A DNA stretch of 64,000 nucleotides. Source: Pictodentalium vernedei (Eukaryota > Mollusca > Scaphopoda > Dentaliida > Dentaliidae). Below, one piece after another: positions 11,216 through 21,889 of the stretch. The DNA lies in assembly GCA_031216915.1 (NCBI GenBank), contig CM062293.1, forward strand, positions 150,048,285 through 150,112,284, given 5' to 3'. Made by a program: the position numbers and the translations under genes. The stretch's first letter is position 1. Every line of letters starts with the position of its first letter. The notes beneath the pieces were generated by a model. It saw only the letters and a program-made list of their open reading frames with translations. It was not told the origin of the DNA and made no database searches.

Positions 11216-11574
11216 GCTAGTTCATTACTTATGTGTGTCAATATTTATTTTTTTTATTTTTCTTTACATTATATTTCATTAATTGTTTTAAAAGTTAATT
11301 AATTTTTTTAACTTTCTAATGTACTTCAGGGAAATGTTGGAACGATCAATCTTTGATTGTTTGCGTAGATCAATTAATGTTATTAATTTACCGCTATATG
11401 TATGATGTTTAAATAAATTAAATGATCTACCTAACAGTATCAGATTGGAATCTATGACTGATTCTGTGCATGTTGGAAAAAAGACCAGAAGAAGATATTG
11501 GTGTAGTTTTCTTTAATAATATCATTTTTTTGAATCGTTGATGGAAAACTTCGTATCAACGAACAAGATATATA
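11216..11574. other. AT-rich unassigned stretch
   Basis: T-rich sequence between LINE-A and Tc1 copy 1, including a T-run near 11249. No feature recognised. Confidence 0.45.
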
Positions 11575-13119
11575 CTGCTCAAAGTTTGCTGAGCACCAAG
11601 TATATCCAACTACCTGTTTTACGTTTTAGTTGAAATATTGTAATGAAAAGTGTATATATTTTTTATTTAATTATATCTTTAATGATTTAAGTACAGAAAT
11701 TACGATTTTGTTTGTGTTGACTGACATTATATTTTAGCTTTTGAATACGATAACCATGGAAAATGGATATTATTGGTAAAGGAGGCAATTTTTCAATTCG
11801 CCAGTTGACGGAGCGAACTGGTATGCGTTCGTTCAATATCGAGTATGAGACCCATTACTGTTAATTACAACTTGACAACGCCTTCTCGTGCTCCCTATCA
11901 GGTTCCTGGTGGTCCTTTGTGGGATGTCATTCCATTCTTGGACCAGCATGGCACCAAGCTCCTGAACACTTCTTAGCTGGACCGGACGTGCTGAAATTGC
12001 AAGCTGCAACTCATTCCAGACAGGTTCGAATGGATTGAGGTCAGGGGATCTTGTAGGCCAGTCCATACGCTCAATCCCCTCCCTCTGTCGGTACTCCCCG
12101 ACTATCAGAATGAATCTATCACCCACTGCACATGCATACAATCTGACGTGGACATCCAGGATCCCATCAATATATCGCTGTGCAGTCAATGTACCACGTT
12201 CAAGGACACAGAACTCTGTACGTCCATCCCTGCTGATGCTGCCCCAGACCATAATTGACTCTCTACCATAGCGGTCATGCTCAGCAATGTTGACTGCATG
12301 GAATCACTCTCCTGGTCTTCTCCATACCCTAGAGCGCCTATCTGTGTGGTCTAGGCAGTACCTTGACTCATCTGTAAAAAGGCCAGGTCGCCAATCTTCT
12401 CTGGTCCATCCAATGTGGTCAGTGGCCCATTCACATCGTGCCTGGCGGTGGTACTGGGACAGCGGAATGCGAATACATTGTCTTCTCGATCGGAGACCAC
12501 CTTCGTGCAACCTTGCCCGGGTAGTCTGCGTTGAAACGTTTACCCCGGATGCATTCTGAAGGTCACTGCGAAGCTGGGTTGCTGTGGCAAAGCGGTTCCT
12601 ACGGGCCTGAATGATCAAAAACCGATCTTCAGATGCAGATGTTGCCCTGTCTCTGCCACCACCATGCCGTCTTACTGGTGTGTCATACTGCTGAAATCTT
12701 CCCCAGGCTCTGGTGATCACCGTATGTTGCACACCAAGGGCTTCACCAACTTGACGATGGGTAGCTCCTTGCTCCACCATCCCTACAGCCCGCCACAGTC
12801 TGCTTCAGACAAATGTCTTCTTCCATTGGCATTTGCCATATTTAATCATTAAATCACAAGGGTTTGTGTTGAAATGAAGATTGAATACCCTACACATGTC
12901 ATGTACATGTAAGCAGTACTCGAAAACATCATGAAAATCAAGGGGTACATGCTTTCCATGACTGGCACGAAAAGTCTGCATGTCAAGAGAGCTAATGTAA
13001 ACACTGGGGGCCATCTCAATACATTCCTCGATCATATTCACCAAAAATATCGCACATATGTCACAGGCAAATTTCACAGTGATGTGTCAAATATTTGGTG
13101 CTTAGCAAACTTTGAGTTG
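11575..13119 (-). mobile_element. Tc1-like DNA transposon, copy 1
   Basis: It lies between TA dinucleotides (11573-11574 and 13120-13121). The terminal repeats are CTGCTCAAAGTTTGCTGAGC and, complemented, CAACTCAAAGTTTGCTAAGC. At 1,545 bp the length suits a Tc1 element. It contains the transposase pseudogene at 11833-12839. It shares ends and most of its sequence with the copy at 34270, in the opposite orientation. Confidence 0.9.
11833..12839 (-). pseudogene. Tc1-like transposase, decayed (copy 1)
   Basis: Transposase would bind the terminal repeats and cut and paste the element at TA. The N-terminal half holds a paired-like helix-turn-helix region (HRQVGEALGVQHTVITRAW) and the catalytic half has FTDESRYC (first Asp) and SPDLNPFEPVW (final Glu). 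Start ATG is at 12839. Damage relative to the copy at 34550: a 1-base loss near codon 15 (frameshift), a CGA-to-TGA stop at 12304-12306, and an in-frame 33 bp deletion near 12105 that removes the DDN motif with the second catalytic Asp. It cannot be active. Confidence 0.88.
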
Positions 13120-13274
13120 TATATTTATGTACTACTTTTCGGGATATCTCAAGAATTTGATAAAACGTAAATAGTAAGAAATGTATTTTATTACGAAATC
13201 AAAGATGAAATAGCTGAAAACAATTGGAAATGTGTTAAAGGGCTTGTCTCCCTATGTCCAGAGTCCGTCCGTCG

Positions 13275-13345
13275 GGGACTGGTCACTTTCCACGGGTGGA
13301 CAATATTTCCACGGACGTAATAACATTAGATTCCAAACATCATCA
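13275..13345. mobile_element. Family D end fragment
   Basis: GGACTGGTCACTTTCCACGG, GGACAATATTTCCACGGACG and TTAGATTCCAAACATC match the left arm of D. The hairpin centre and other arm are absent. Confidence 0.7.
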
Positions 13346-13764
13346 ATTTACTTAATGTATCCCATCCCAGAGTCCTCTCCATACTGAAAAATAGTACTTA
13401 CCAGAGGAGTAGAGAGTTATCATACAGAGCAGAGATAACATTGTTTCGGACATCCAATGCCGGCCATTCTTCAGATGATCTACCATTCTTCTCACTACTT
13501 TGCGCAGCTACTTTTTCTTTTTCATGCCAAAATCAGTTATCTATAATATATAAGTACAGTAGAAAGGGTCACTTTATTGTGAATTTACTGAACAGTATGC
13601 TGAAAAGAGTGAGACATTTCGTCAAGTTCTAGCTTATATTTCTGTATTTAATGAAACATTTTGGTTTGGAAATCCTCAATGACATGTTCCTATAAATTAT
13701 TGTTTACAGCAAAAGAGACCAAACTTTATACACTGTAAAAAATTACCCTTAAAAACACCCATCC

Positions 13765-13850
13765 CCAAGATATCCCAAGGACGTGGGACAGTGCTGGGTT
13801 ACTGCATTAAAAAAGTTCAATTTTACTGTTATAATAGAAATTAACGCAGT
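13765..13850 (+). mobile_element. SINE-2 fragment m
   Basis: AAGGACGTGGGACAGTGCTG followed by TTTTACTGTTATAATAG resembles the 5' third of SINE-2. Weak and partial. Confidence 0.35.
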
Positions 13851-14421
13851 GTAGCGATATTTAGTAATGAAAAAGTACTGGCAGTATAATTACCGGTTCC
13901 TCGGCCGTAAGCGATTACGGTGAAAATACCGTATTTAACTACCTTTGGAAATGTCGACCCTTTTTTGTTCCATCTCCATCAAAACAGAGGAGCTGATTAT
14001 TCGTTCCGCTTCATTAACGAGAAGGCTGTTGTCATACCGAGTTGACCAATTAATATCTTTATTCAACGACGTGTGCCTACAGGTTGAAGATATTGATTTG
14101 TCTGTCTTAAAAACCGAGTCTTCTAAAACAAGGCACCTTTCGTCGTGTACTACGTCCCTTTGCAAAAGCAGAAATTGAATAGCTGAATGCGTTGGTTTTA
14201 AAAATACTGCTCCGCTGTATATGAGCACGCCTCTATTTGTTTCTATATTATGAAATTTTAAGTAGTAACACTCATTGCCGTAAAATTTACAGTAGAAATA
14301 ACGGCAGTTGGCTGCCAGTACTTCTACCGTATTTTCAACATTATTTTTACGGTGTATATTCTGTATTTGTGGAAAGATTCTACAACGATTGAATTCTGCA
14401 ACCGTGTGGTGTGTTGTATAA
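13850..14421. other. Unassigned DNA with a long minus-strand open frame
   Basis: A 175-codon open frame runs on the minus strand from 14462 to 13935. It has no domain that I recognise, its 5' end lies inside a MITE, and part of it looks like a remote family E relative (GACCAATTAATATC and a mirrored AGATATTGATTTGTC). Coding is unlikely. Confidence 0.4.
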
Positions 14422-14669
14422 TTAACTCCTTCATGCTGCTGGTGGATATTCCTGCCAATCACAGGATTTCTTCTGCCACTTAAATAAGTATAATTTGGGC
14501 CTATTTAATCAAATGTATCTCCTATAAATGGCATGGATTCTTTCACAAATGATTTCCCGAGTTAAATTTAGTTGGATTTTTCATGAGATCTTGCCATGGC
14601 TGCTTTTTAGCAGCCATGACTAGATTTGATGAAAAATATCTTTAAAATACTCAGCGGGCTAAGAGTTAA
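14422..14669. mobile_element. Family F' TTAA hairpin MITE
   Basis: TTAA at 14422-14425 and 14666-14669. Ends are CTCCTTCATGCTGCTGG and AGCGGGCTAAGAG. The core pairs GCCATGGCTGC with GCAGCCATGAC around TTTTTAG. A second copy with the same ends and order is at 18375. Confidence 0.75.
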
Positions 14670-14744
14670 ACCATTACTGATGCTCCTTCCCATTTTGTCT
14701 GTTGTGCCTCTTATCATCGTATACTACATTTAAATTCATGACCC

Positions 14745-14945
14745 TTCCCTCGAGAGCCCAGGGAAGTGGAGCAGTGCTTGATTATTATAACAGGCAAGTT
14801 CCATTTTACTGGTATAAGAGAAACCAGTGATCAACGCGCGAGATGTGAGTCCTCTTAAGCGAGCAGGTTTGTAATAAATAGTTCGCTAAACTTGACATTT
14901 TACTGGTGGAGCCTTCATATGGCCTTAGATACTGCAAGGGACCTA
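14745..14945 (+). mobile_element. SINE-2 copy b
   Basis: GAGCCCAGGGAAGTGGAGCA, CCATTTTACTGGTATAAGAG and GAGTCCTCTTAAGCGAGCAG keep the SINE-2 order. A variant 3' part (ATATGGCCTTAGATACTGCA) precedes a lost tail. Confidence 0.65.
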
Positions 14946-14949
14946 AACC

Positions 14950-16519
14950 TTTACACAATTTAACGGCTATAACCGGCTATTGCCATTCACAAACATCTTC
15001 ATTCAAATTTTAGTATTTTTTCAATTATTGCCTCAAAACATAGCGACAAGGGACGTTACGACGCAGAACACGCCAATTTGAATTTTTGGCGAACGGGCAG
15101 AGTTATTGCATGAAATAGATTGTTTTTATCTGTACTTCTTCTGAATCGTGCATTTTTACGAGAGTACCTTGACTTGGTAAAAGGAACCAACCCAAGTGAC
15201 ACCGTATTGTCTTCTGAAATGTCGATAGGTTTTTTGAACGGAACGCCATATTACTGACATGGTTGCAAAATATTGAAGTTCGCCATAAATTCATAAATGT
15301 TTATGCCAGCTTATTATGCTTGCTGAGTATAGAAATAGTTTATGTAAACGGAATACAGTAGTAAAAATGAAAACGAGAAGTAATAACGAATTCCACGTTT
15401 TCGTGGATCCAGTATATATACGGTTCCATTTTTGTTGTTTTCCAAGTCAATTGAATCGACCTGAGAATTCAATAGCGCATGATGTGGGCCAATTATTACC
15501 ACAATATACACACGAGCACGCTCGCAAAATAACGAAGAATCGTATCACTCAACTGCCAACGCATTTTCGCCCAAATGGTATAACATTTTAGTGGGATCGA
15601 ATCCACCTTCGATCAAAGACAACTAATATTTTTGATGTGTACAGAAAAGTGACGAGTAATATTTTATCTCACTGGACATACATCACTAGGCCTTCCAACC
15701 TCATTCACAATACCGGGTGGCCTAGAAACACAGGTCCAGTTTGAATCAAATGACATTCGTCTTGCTCCGAAAATAACTTTCGTGTTGTTATTTTTCCGTT
15801 TTATCTTTATAAAATGCGCAGTGACATTGCGAGATAATTTTCCATCAGAAGCACACGAATGTTTAATCTCCAGTATCACAAACCACTCACGAACAAAGTT
15901 CAATAACCCCGTTCTTTTCTTTTCTCAAAAGCAAATCAAGTGACGTCTGCATTCGTCCATCCCATTGCTCTGAGAGTGTGGAATGACGCCTTTCAAAAGA
16001 TAAAGATGTAATTTTTAAAACGTTTCTGTCAGTACGCTTTTGCATAACACTCAACAATACAATCATTTCTCACTGTCGATCTCCAAAACAAAAGAATACT
16101 GCGATACGCCATACTCTCATTGCAAATCATGTGAACAATGTAATATGGGATAAAGTTCAAGGAAACCTGCCTATTACGCACACAAAAGGACAAATTTGAA
16201 CGTTGACACCCGAGTGTTGCAAAAACAGATGTATTCAATTTTGAGAATTCTACGCGTCCATGGTTATTCCATTGGTCTGGAATGAATGAAATAATGAACA
16301 GTGTTAACTAAACCATTATGGAAGGAATGAGCCGAGATCTGAATTCTCGGTTTGAGTGTATTTGTTTTCCCACCCGTGTCTGTTGCTAATCTGAGAAGGG
16401 TTTGTGTAGTTTTATATACTGCATTTTTGAAGGACACCATTTGTTCATGATAGCAATCATACATAAACGAAGAATGTGACGATATTGAAGATCTTAGCAT
16501 CATCTACTTAATCATAATC
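14950..16519. other. Unassigned DNA
   Basis: Frames of 60-90 codons occur on both strands but none shows a domain, splice context or repeat identity that I can defend. Confidence 0.45.
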
Positions 16520-16769
16520 TAACACTCCCCCCCCCCCTGAACCCTTGTAGTATCTTTCATGTCGGCTTAATGGAAGCAATTGGAAGAGCCCATATTTATT
16601 ATCCGGGGTTTGACCAATTAATATTTTCAACGTGCAGCCCTGGGGCTGCACGTTGAAAATATTATTTGGTCTACCCGACACTTTAACTCAGCAGTCGCCC
16701 CACTTAATGAAAGTGTGACGTATCATTGTCCTGGACAGGTAAAGCAGTCTCCCTGGTTCAAAGTGTTAA
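16520..16769. mobile_element. Family E TTAA hairpin MITE
   Basis: The right end CCTGGTTCAAAGTG meets TTAA at 16766-16769. The left end is blurred by a cytosine run (about 16527-16537) before TGAACCCTTGTAGTATC. The core is a strong palindrome around GTGCAGCCCTGGGGCTGCAC. Same family as 1833, 59074 and 61606. Confidence 0.8.
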
Positions 16770-17117
16770 TGGATGAGGCATGTCTGCACGTACGTATACT
16801 GTGCAACAAATGTGACCCTCGAAAACAATGCAAAAAGAATTAGACTCCACTTAAAAATTTGTCGAAACCTCGGTCATACAGAGAAATTCTCGGTCCCAGT
16901 TTGATTACAAAAGCGGACAGAGAATTTCGATCGGATCATGAACGGGATCGGATCCGGTGGACATTCTCTCTTCGCTTTCTTCCCCACAACATGTGTACAG
17001 TCTGCAAGAATAATGAACCCCAAATGCTATTTCTGTTTATAATTGTTGATTCGGTCTTGATTTCGCAATATTTTATTCATGTGATCCCGACCCACTGCTG
17101 TACTTGTGTCCCGACCT

Positions 17118-17350
17118 GGGGCCCAATACTATAAAACTTTACCAATTGTATTTTCTAGAATTGTAGTTTCTTCCTTTTGATCTAACTGACTAAAATGAAT
17201 CATCAGCATTTTAAAAGAGGTGGCAATTTGCCAACTGGCAAATTGCCACATCTTTGAAAATGCTAATGGTTCATTTCAACCCATTTAAAGTCATAACTGG
17301 AAAATACAATTCTAGAAAATACAATTGTAAAAGTTTTATAGTATTGCCCC
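17118..17350. mobile_element. Family H hairpin MITE, near-complete
   Basis: Ends are GGGGCCCAATACTATAAAAC and GTTTTATAGTATTGCCCC, with long paired arms including ACAATTGTATTTTCTAGAAT and a centre at GGCAATTTGCCAACTGGCAA. Other copies are at 44941 (half), 57249 and 59017. The target duplication is not clear, so the superfamily is open. Confidence 0.8.
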
Positions 17351-17576
17351 TTCCCCAGATCGTGTTTTGATCGAGAAAGAGCTCGCTTTTGTGATAAGCG
17401 TACTGCATACAAGAAATGAAATTCCCCATACAACATTTATTTTTATTCCTCCTTCGCATAGTTCGTGGCACCCACTGAGCTATGTTTTGAAGGGAGAACA
17501 AGACAAATCTGTATTGTTTAGGTCTTGTCAAACAGATAGGTTGGTCCAACAGCTGCATCGTTCGTTAGCTTGAAGG

Positions 17577-17773
17577 TTAGTCCTTAGACACTAGTATAGA
17601 AATATTAAACATTCAAGCTAATATTTTTTCTCATAATGCAATTTGAAATTTAACCAATTTAATAATCATCGAGCTTTGTCAAACGGGATGAATTTGTTTA
17701 ATTCCACGTTGCATTATGGGAAAGATGATCGTTTGAAATTTCGGTATTTTGACATCAGAATGCACGAGGTTAA
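17577..17773. mobile_element. Family G TTAA-type hairpin MITE
   Basis: Left edge TTAGTCCTTAGACACTAG, right edge GACATCAGAATGCACGAGG then TTAA. The core has CATAATGCAATTTGAAATTT pairing with AATTCCACGTTGCATTATGG around GAGCTTTGTCAAAC. Confidence 0.7.
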
Positions 17774-17779
17774 GTAACA

Positions 17780-18374
17780 GAAACTGTGTCGTGTAGATAA
17801 TGAGCGACAATATTTCATACAAAAAGCAAATAAATCGACAACCAGTTCCAGTCACAAGTCCCTCGATATCCTTAAATGGTGTTTTGCAGATTCCTAGCTT
17901 ATTTCGCTTCTTCCTCGAATTTATTAAAACGGAAGCTGATGATTTGTTGCGTTTAATATTGGATTCATGAACAGAGAATGTCACATTAAACGTGCATCAT
18001 TTCATGTTAATTCTAGCACTTTCGCAAAATTTACGACCATTCTGTTGGATGAATTTCTTGCTTTGGTGTTAATTGAACATCGGATCTAACCACAGATTGC
18101 GCTCATATATGAGCCACCCGCGTCTCCCATTAAATCATCGCAGTCATAATGCCAATCATTCGTTTCCTTTTAATAGCCTAAGGTTATTAAAACTTTATGT
18201 GAAATGGATGCCATCGTAATGGTTTTAGCCTTTTCTTGCCAATTTATTCATATATACGGAGATAACAATGTTAACCGCCACACTTCAAGCCACAGTGCAT
18301 AATTCATCTATCTATGGAATCGGGCGTTCTTAACAGGACCCACTCGGAAGGATAAAGAATAAGGGAAAGAATGG
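17780..18374. other. Unassigned DNA
   Basis: No gene or repeat recognised between the G and F' elements. Confidence 0.4.
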
Positions 18375-18623
18375 TATAACTCCTTACATGCTGCTGGCAA
18401 ATATTCCCGCCAGGACACCAATGCTCTTGCCAACAGAAAAGAATATAATTTAGCTTTTGTTCAACAAAATACAACGCTGTAAATTGGATCAATTATACCA
18501 CGAATGATAGCTCGGCTTCATTTCTCCAATTTTTTCATCAAATACAGCCATGGCTGCTTAACAGCAAGCATAACTGGGCTTCGTGAAAAAAGTCAAGAAA
18601 ATACTCAGCAGGTTAAGAGTTGA
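18375..18623. mobile_element. Family F' hairpin MITE, second copy
   Basis: Left ATAACTCCTTACATGCTGCT and right ACTCAGCAGGTTAAGAGTTG match the copy at 14422. The core GCCATGGCTGC is partly lost on the right side. Both TTAA sites have decayed by one base. Confidence 0.7.
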
Positions 18624-18779
18624 AGACAGGACACAACGAGGACAGAGTACGAGGGACTGGAATCATCGGCCCAAGGATGAGTTTTTCGTGTATTTCATGA
18701 ACTCCAAACAGGACCTACTAAATCTCATATTCTTCTGAATAGGCCCTGTTTAGAGCGCCAGGTTCCACAGATGGACATG

Positions 18780-19240
18780 AATTGAACCTTTTATAACCAA
18801 GGACGAGGTCACAGCTACACATCTCCGGCATCCATCTGTCCGTCGTCAACATTTTGTTTGTTCGGACCAAAATGTCCTTACCACTTCACACAACCCCATG
18901 AAACTTCTTACTCATATATATATCATCGGTACCATAACACATTTACATTCAATACCCCAAGGTCATGGTCTCAGTTATGCGGCAAACGGTAATAATGTCA
19001 TTTGACAGTGGCATTTTTTCCCTGACCATAACTACTCCACAACTTGACATAAATTGATGAAATTTCTTTCACATATATATAGTATACGATGTGTCGGGCA
19101 CCACATTTTCATTCTATATCCCAAGGTCAAGGTCACAGTTGAGTGTCAAATGTTAAAAATACTTTTCCTATTGACATTTCCCTGTCCGGCCCATAATTTC
19201 TTTACTTCGTGACATAATTAGATTAAACTTCTTGCATCTT
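18780..19240 (+). repeat. Degenerate tandem element with ~190 bp units
   Basis: The motifs CCAAGGTCAAGGTCACAG, GACCATAA, ACATAAATTGATGAAATTTC and TCACATATATATAG recur two to three times in order. A CTGTCCGTCGTCAAC segment near 18835 precedes the first unit. The GTCCGTCGTC head followed by internal tandem units resembles the layout of the larger element at 48219. Confidence 0.6.
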
Positions 19241-19475
19241 CATATCATTAGTTGTCGCTTGTTTTTTTTTAGATTCTCTCATGTTTAGTGTGATTGTGTA
19301 GATATTAAGAGTCAGTTGCACTTATACACACCTCATTATATAAACGGCAACTGGCCTGAAATCTGCTTAAATAGGAAAAGGTGGATTGGGAGTTGGGAGG
19401 AGAGACATGTGGACGATGAAGATAATATCATCACGTATTTAAAAGACTGAATTCCACCATGTAATAATGGACTCT

Positions 19476-19537
19476 TGTTGTCGGTAATAATTTATATGGA
19501 ATCCTTAGGGATATTATATAAATTATTACCGGCAACA
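19476..19537. repeat. 62 bp hairpin
   Basis: TGTTGTCGGTAATAATTTAT pairs with ATAAATTATTACCGGCAACA around GGAATCCTTAGGGATAT. Confidence 0.7.
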
Positions 19538-19849
19538 GAAATGCACTGTTTGAAGGAAATCTATTATCTTTTAAGCAAATATATTATTTGTAACCTAATC
19601 AGTGAGTGAGTGTTATATTTTATTCGACATTTTAGCAGCGCATATAGATTTATAACCATTAATGTTATATTTGAAAGTAAATTCATGAGTCGTATCGGTG
19701 ATTTTAATATCATCCCTTTAGAGTCTGGTTGTAATAGGTGAAGATGCAGCGTAACCATTCCTCTTTGTTTTTTCTGTCTTATATTTAGCTTCCCCTAAAA
19801 GCAGCGACACTGGGCGAAGCTGTATAGGCTGTGATGTCTCTGTTTTATT

Positions 19850-19920
19850 ACCAGGCTGGCCGTATGGTCCACCGGGAAAAACCCCGGTGGGCTCCCTATT
19901 GGGTTTCCCCTGGAGACTCC
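19850..19920. repeat. CCACCGGG palindrome fragment
   Basis: CTGGCCGTATGGTCCACCGG, then AAAAACCCCGGTGGGCTCCC. A related block (CTGGCCATATATGTTGCCGG, TTTCCCGG) is at 47695. Both may be parts of an old hAT-type MITE; this is a guess. Confidence 0.4.
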
Positions 19921-20007
19921 AAATATTGATGTAGCCCAACACCTGTTGGTGTGTGAAATTTCGTGAAAATGATGAAAAGGCGAAATGAATCTGATTGCAT
20001 GGACTGC

Positions 20008-20420
20008 GGTATATCGAAATGTTCTCTGTGTGGACTGCCATTGGCAGTCCACATGGAGGACATTTCGATATACCAGCAGTCTAGTCTGCCATTGGTTGCT
20101 CAGAGGAAAGGAAACAGCGTTCCTTCAATTTCAAAAATCAAAATTTTCTCCTATTGGCCGAACTATGGTCTTCCTGATGGGTCCCCCACCCCACCCTCGG
20201 TAGAACCATTTTTGTCGAATGATCGATGGAGATGATACAAAGTGCTATTGAAATGCCCTCTTTGTGGACTGCCATTGATTGCTCAAATGCAAGGAAGCCG
20301 CACTCATTCAGTTCGCAAAATCAAAATTTTCTCCGGGTCTAAAGTTGTTAGACCCCAATAAATAAATATATAAATAAATAAATTAATAAATTAATAAATT
20401 AAAATAAATTAATAAATATG
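20008..20420 (+). repeat. Hairpin plus duplicated unit with SINE-like tail
   Basis: 20008-20074 is a palindrome (GGTATATCGAAATGTTCTCT against its complement with GGACTGCCA/TTGGCAGTCC at the centre). Two direct units follow, from about 20085 and 20267, sharing GACTGCCATTG.TTGCTCA and AAATCAAAATTTTCTCC. The 3' end GTTAGACCCCAATAAATAAA is like the SINE tails elsewhere, so this may be a further retroposed family. Confidence 0.5.
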
Positions 20421-21225
20421 CAATCCAATGACCCATCCAGCATCAATAGATGTTCACCTGTAGGGTGACAAAGTGCCATATAACCTTGTGTGTGCTTTAG
20501 TAAACAACAATGACTTATAAACTGACCTTGGCCATTAGGGACCATAACTCTCGAGCACGTGTTCAGATCAAAATCAGATTTTCGTATTACGATACCATTT
20601 TTGAACAGTGAGTATATAGATTTCCGAAAGTAGTAAGTCATTTGACTATTACCTTCGTTTCAGTTGTTTCAAATCAACGGAAACCTTCGTTTTGTACGGC
20701 AGTATTGGAGTTTTCGAATCAAGCTCTCACTGATGAAAGAATACAACTATCTCCTTTGGGCAAACACGACTGTTATAACGATAACGACAAAACACTAGTT
20801 ATGAAGACGAAAGCGACGCAATTAAATGATGCCTGTTTAATGGATAAAAGCTTACTAAATATCCAATAAAAGTTAGCCACTAGGAATCAGAGAAATATTT
20901 CACAAATGAAATATCTTTCAATTAGCTGCAGAATGCCGAACAATCGCGGACTAATGCGTAATAGAATAGAAAATAGTTAATTGGTTCTATGTGGGTACGT
21001 CTGTTATTCTCAAATTGCATGCAGGTGGGAGGGGGGATTATTTCGTGACGCGAAGCGTTGTGATTCGCGATGCTCAAGGGAGAATAACAGGTATACCTAA
21101 TAGGAACGAGTTAAAATATACCTATTCAGTACATTTCGCAACAAATGCCCATTCTAATGTAACTATTAACTGGTAGAGTGCTAAATTATTCTTAGGGATC
21201 AAAATTTGTTCACATATCCTTGCAT
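20421..21225. other. Unassigned DNA
   Basis: No feature recognised. Confidence 0.4.
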
Positions 21226-21278
21226 TGTTACAATTTATGGGAGAGTGCTTATAGGCACTCTGCCATGAATTGCAACAA
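21226..21278. repeat. 53 bp hairpin
   Basis: TTGTTACAATTTATGGGAGA pairs imperfectly with CTCTGCCATGAATTGCAACA; GAGTGCTTATAGGCACTC is the centre. It resembles 1033-1072. Confidence 0.6.
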
Positions 21279-21519
21279 AGCAAGTCCTTCAAGACTAAAT
21301 AATTTCACTTCAAGGATAATATGAAGTACATCCACGGAATGTGACGTCTTTACGATGGGTTACCTGCACTTCAGATTAAAGCCCAAATATGGGCTTTCAG
21401 CATTCTACCAGTTAATGGCCTGCTTCCGACGCTAATCATTTTTGTTTCTTTAGAGAAGGTATCGCAACATCCTTTGTTTGACAAACATGCAAATTACATT
21501 CGAAGTATTGTTACATTGG

Positions 21520-21725
21520 GGGAGCGGTGGCTGATCACCGAAGTTAACGTCGAGCCCGGTTAGTCCTTGGATGGGTGACCGCCTGGGCGATCGATTCGGA
21601 CCCCCGCGTTATGTCCTTGGGCAAGGCACTTAACCCCGATTGTCCAAATGGGGGCACGGTGCCGCCGTGTACTAAGGCTACCGCACGTGGAAGGTGCACA
21701 TGTGCACCCCAACATCGTAACTACG
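21520..21725 (+). mobile_element. 5S rRNA-headed SINE (S3)
   Basis: 21531-21590 reads like the 3' half of animal 5S rRNA: CTGATCACCGAAGTTAA, GTCGAGCCCGGTTAGTC, TTGGATGGGTGACCGCCTGG. This includes the internal promoter region used by TFIIIA/Pol III. The following body, TCCTTGGGCAAGGCACTTAA and CCAAATGGGGGCACGGTG, is the same central block as the tRNA-headed SINEs here. The copy is cut off before the tail, next to a family F palindrome. It is not a functional 5S gene: the first ~30-35 bases are missing. Confidence 0.82.
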
Positions 21726-21744
21726 CACTGCAGCCTGTACTTGT

Positions 21745-21880
21745 AATTGTTACATGAGTTTCCAGTCATGTTTTGGCTGCCTATATAAGCAGCCATGACT
21801 TGGCTGGAATCCAATGCAAACCAACAGAAGTTGTATTGTCATGGTGAGACAAAAACTCTCCAGACCTTTCAGTGTTAGGT
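21745..21880. mobile_element. Family F hairpin MITE
   Basis: Palindrome 21751-21800 has TTTTGGCTGCCTATATAAGC. The right part CTCTCCAGACCTTTCAGTGT matches the right end of F at 4793. TTAA is decayed on both sides. Confidence 0.65.
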
Positions 21881-21889
21881 TTGAGTATA

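Noticed and set aside
12287-12559. Plus-strand frames across Tc1 copy 1
   Set aside because: They are the antisense of the transposase reading frame.
13935-14462. 175-codon minus-strand frame as a gene
   Set aside because: Its start is inside an F' MITE and part resembles a family E relic. No domain recognised.
21531-21600. 5S rRNA gene
   Set aside because: Only the 3' half of 5S is present and it is fused to a SINE body; S4 at 55828 has the same fusion. Not an rRNA gene.
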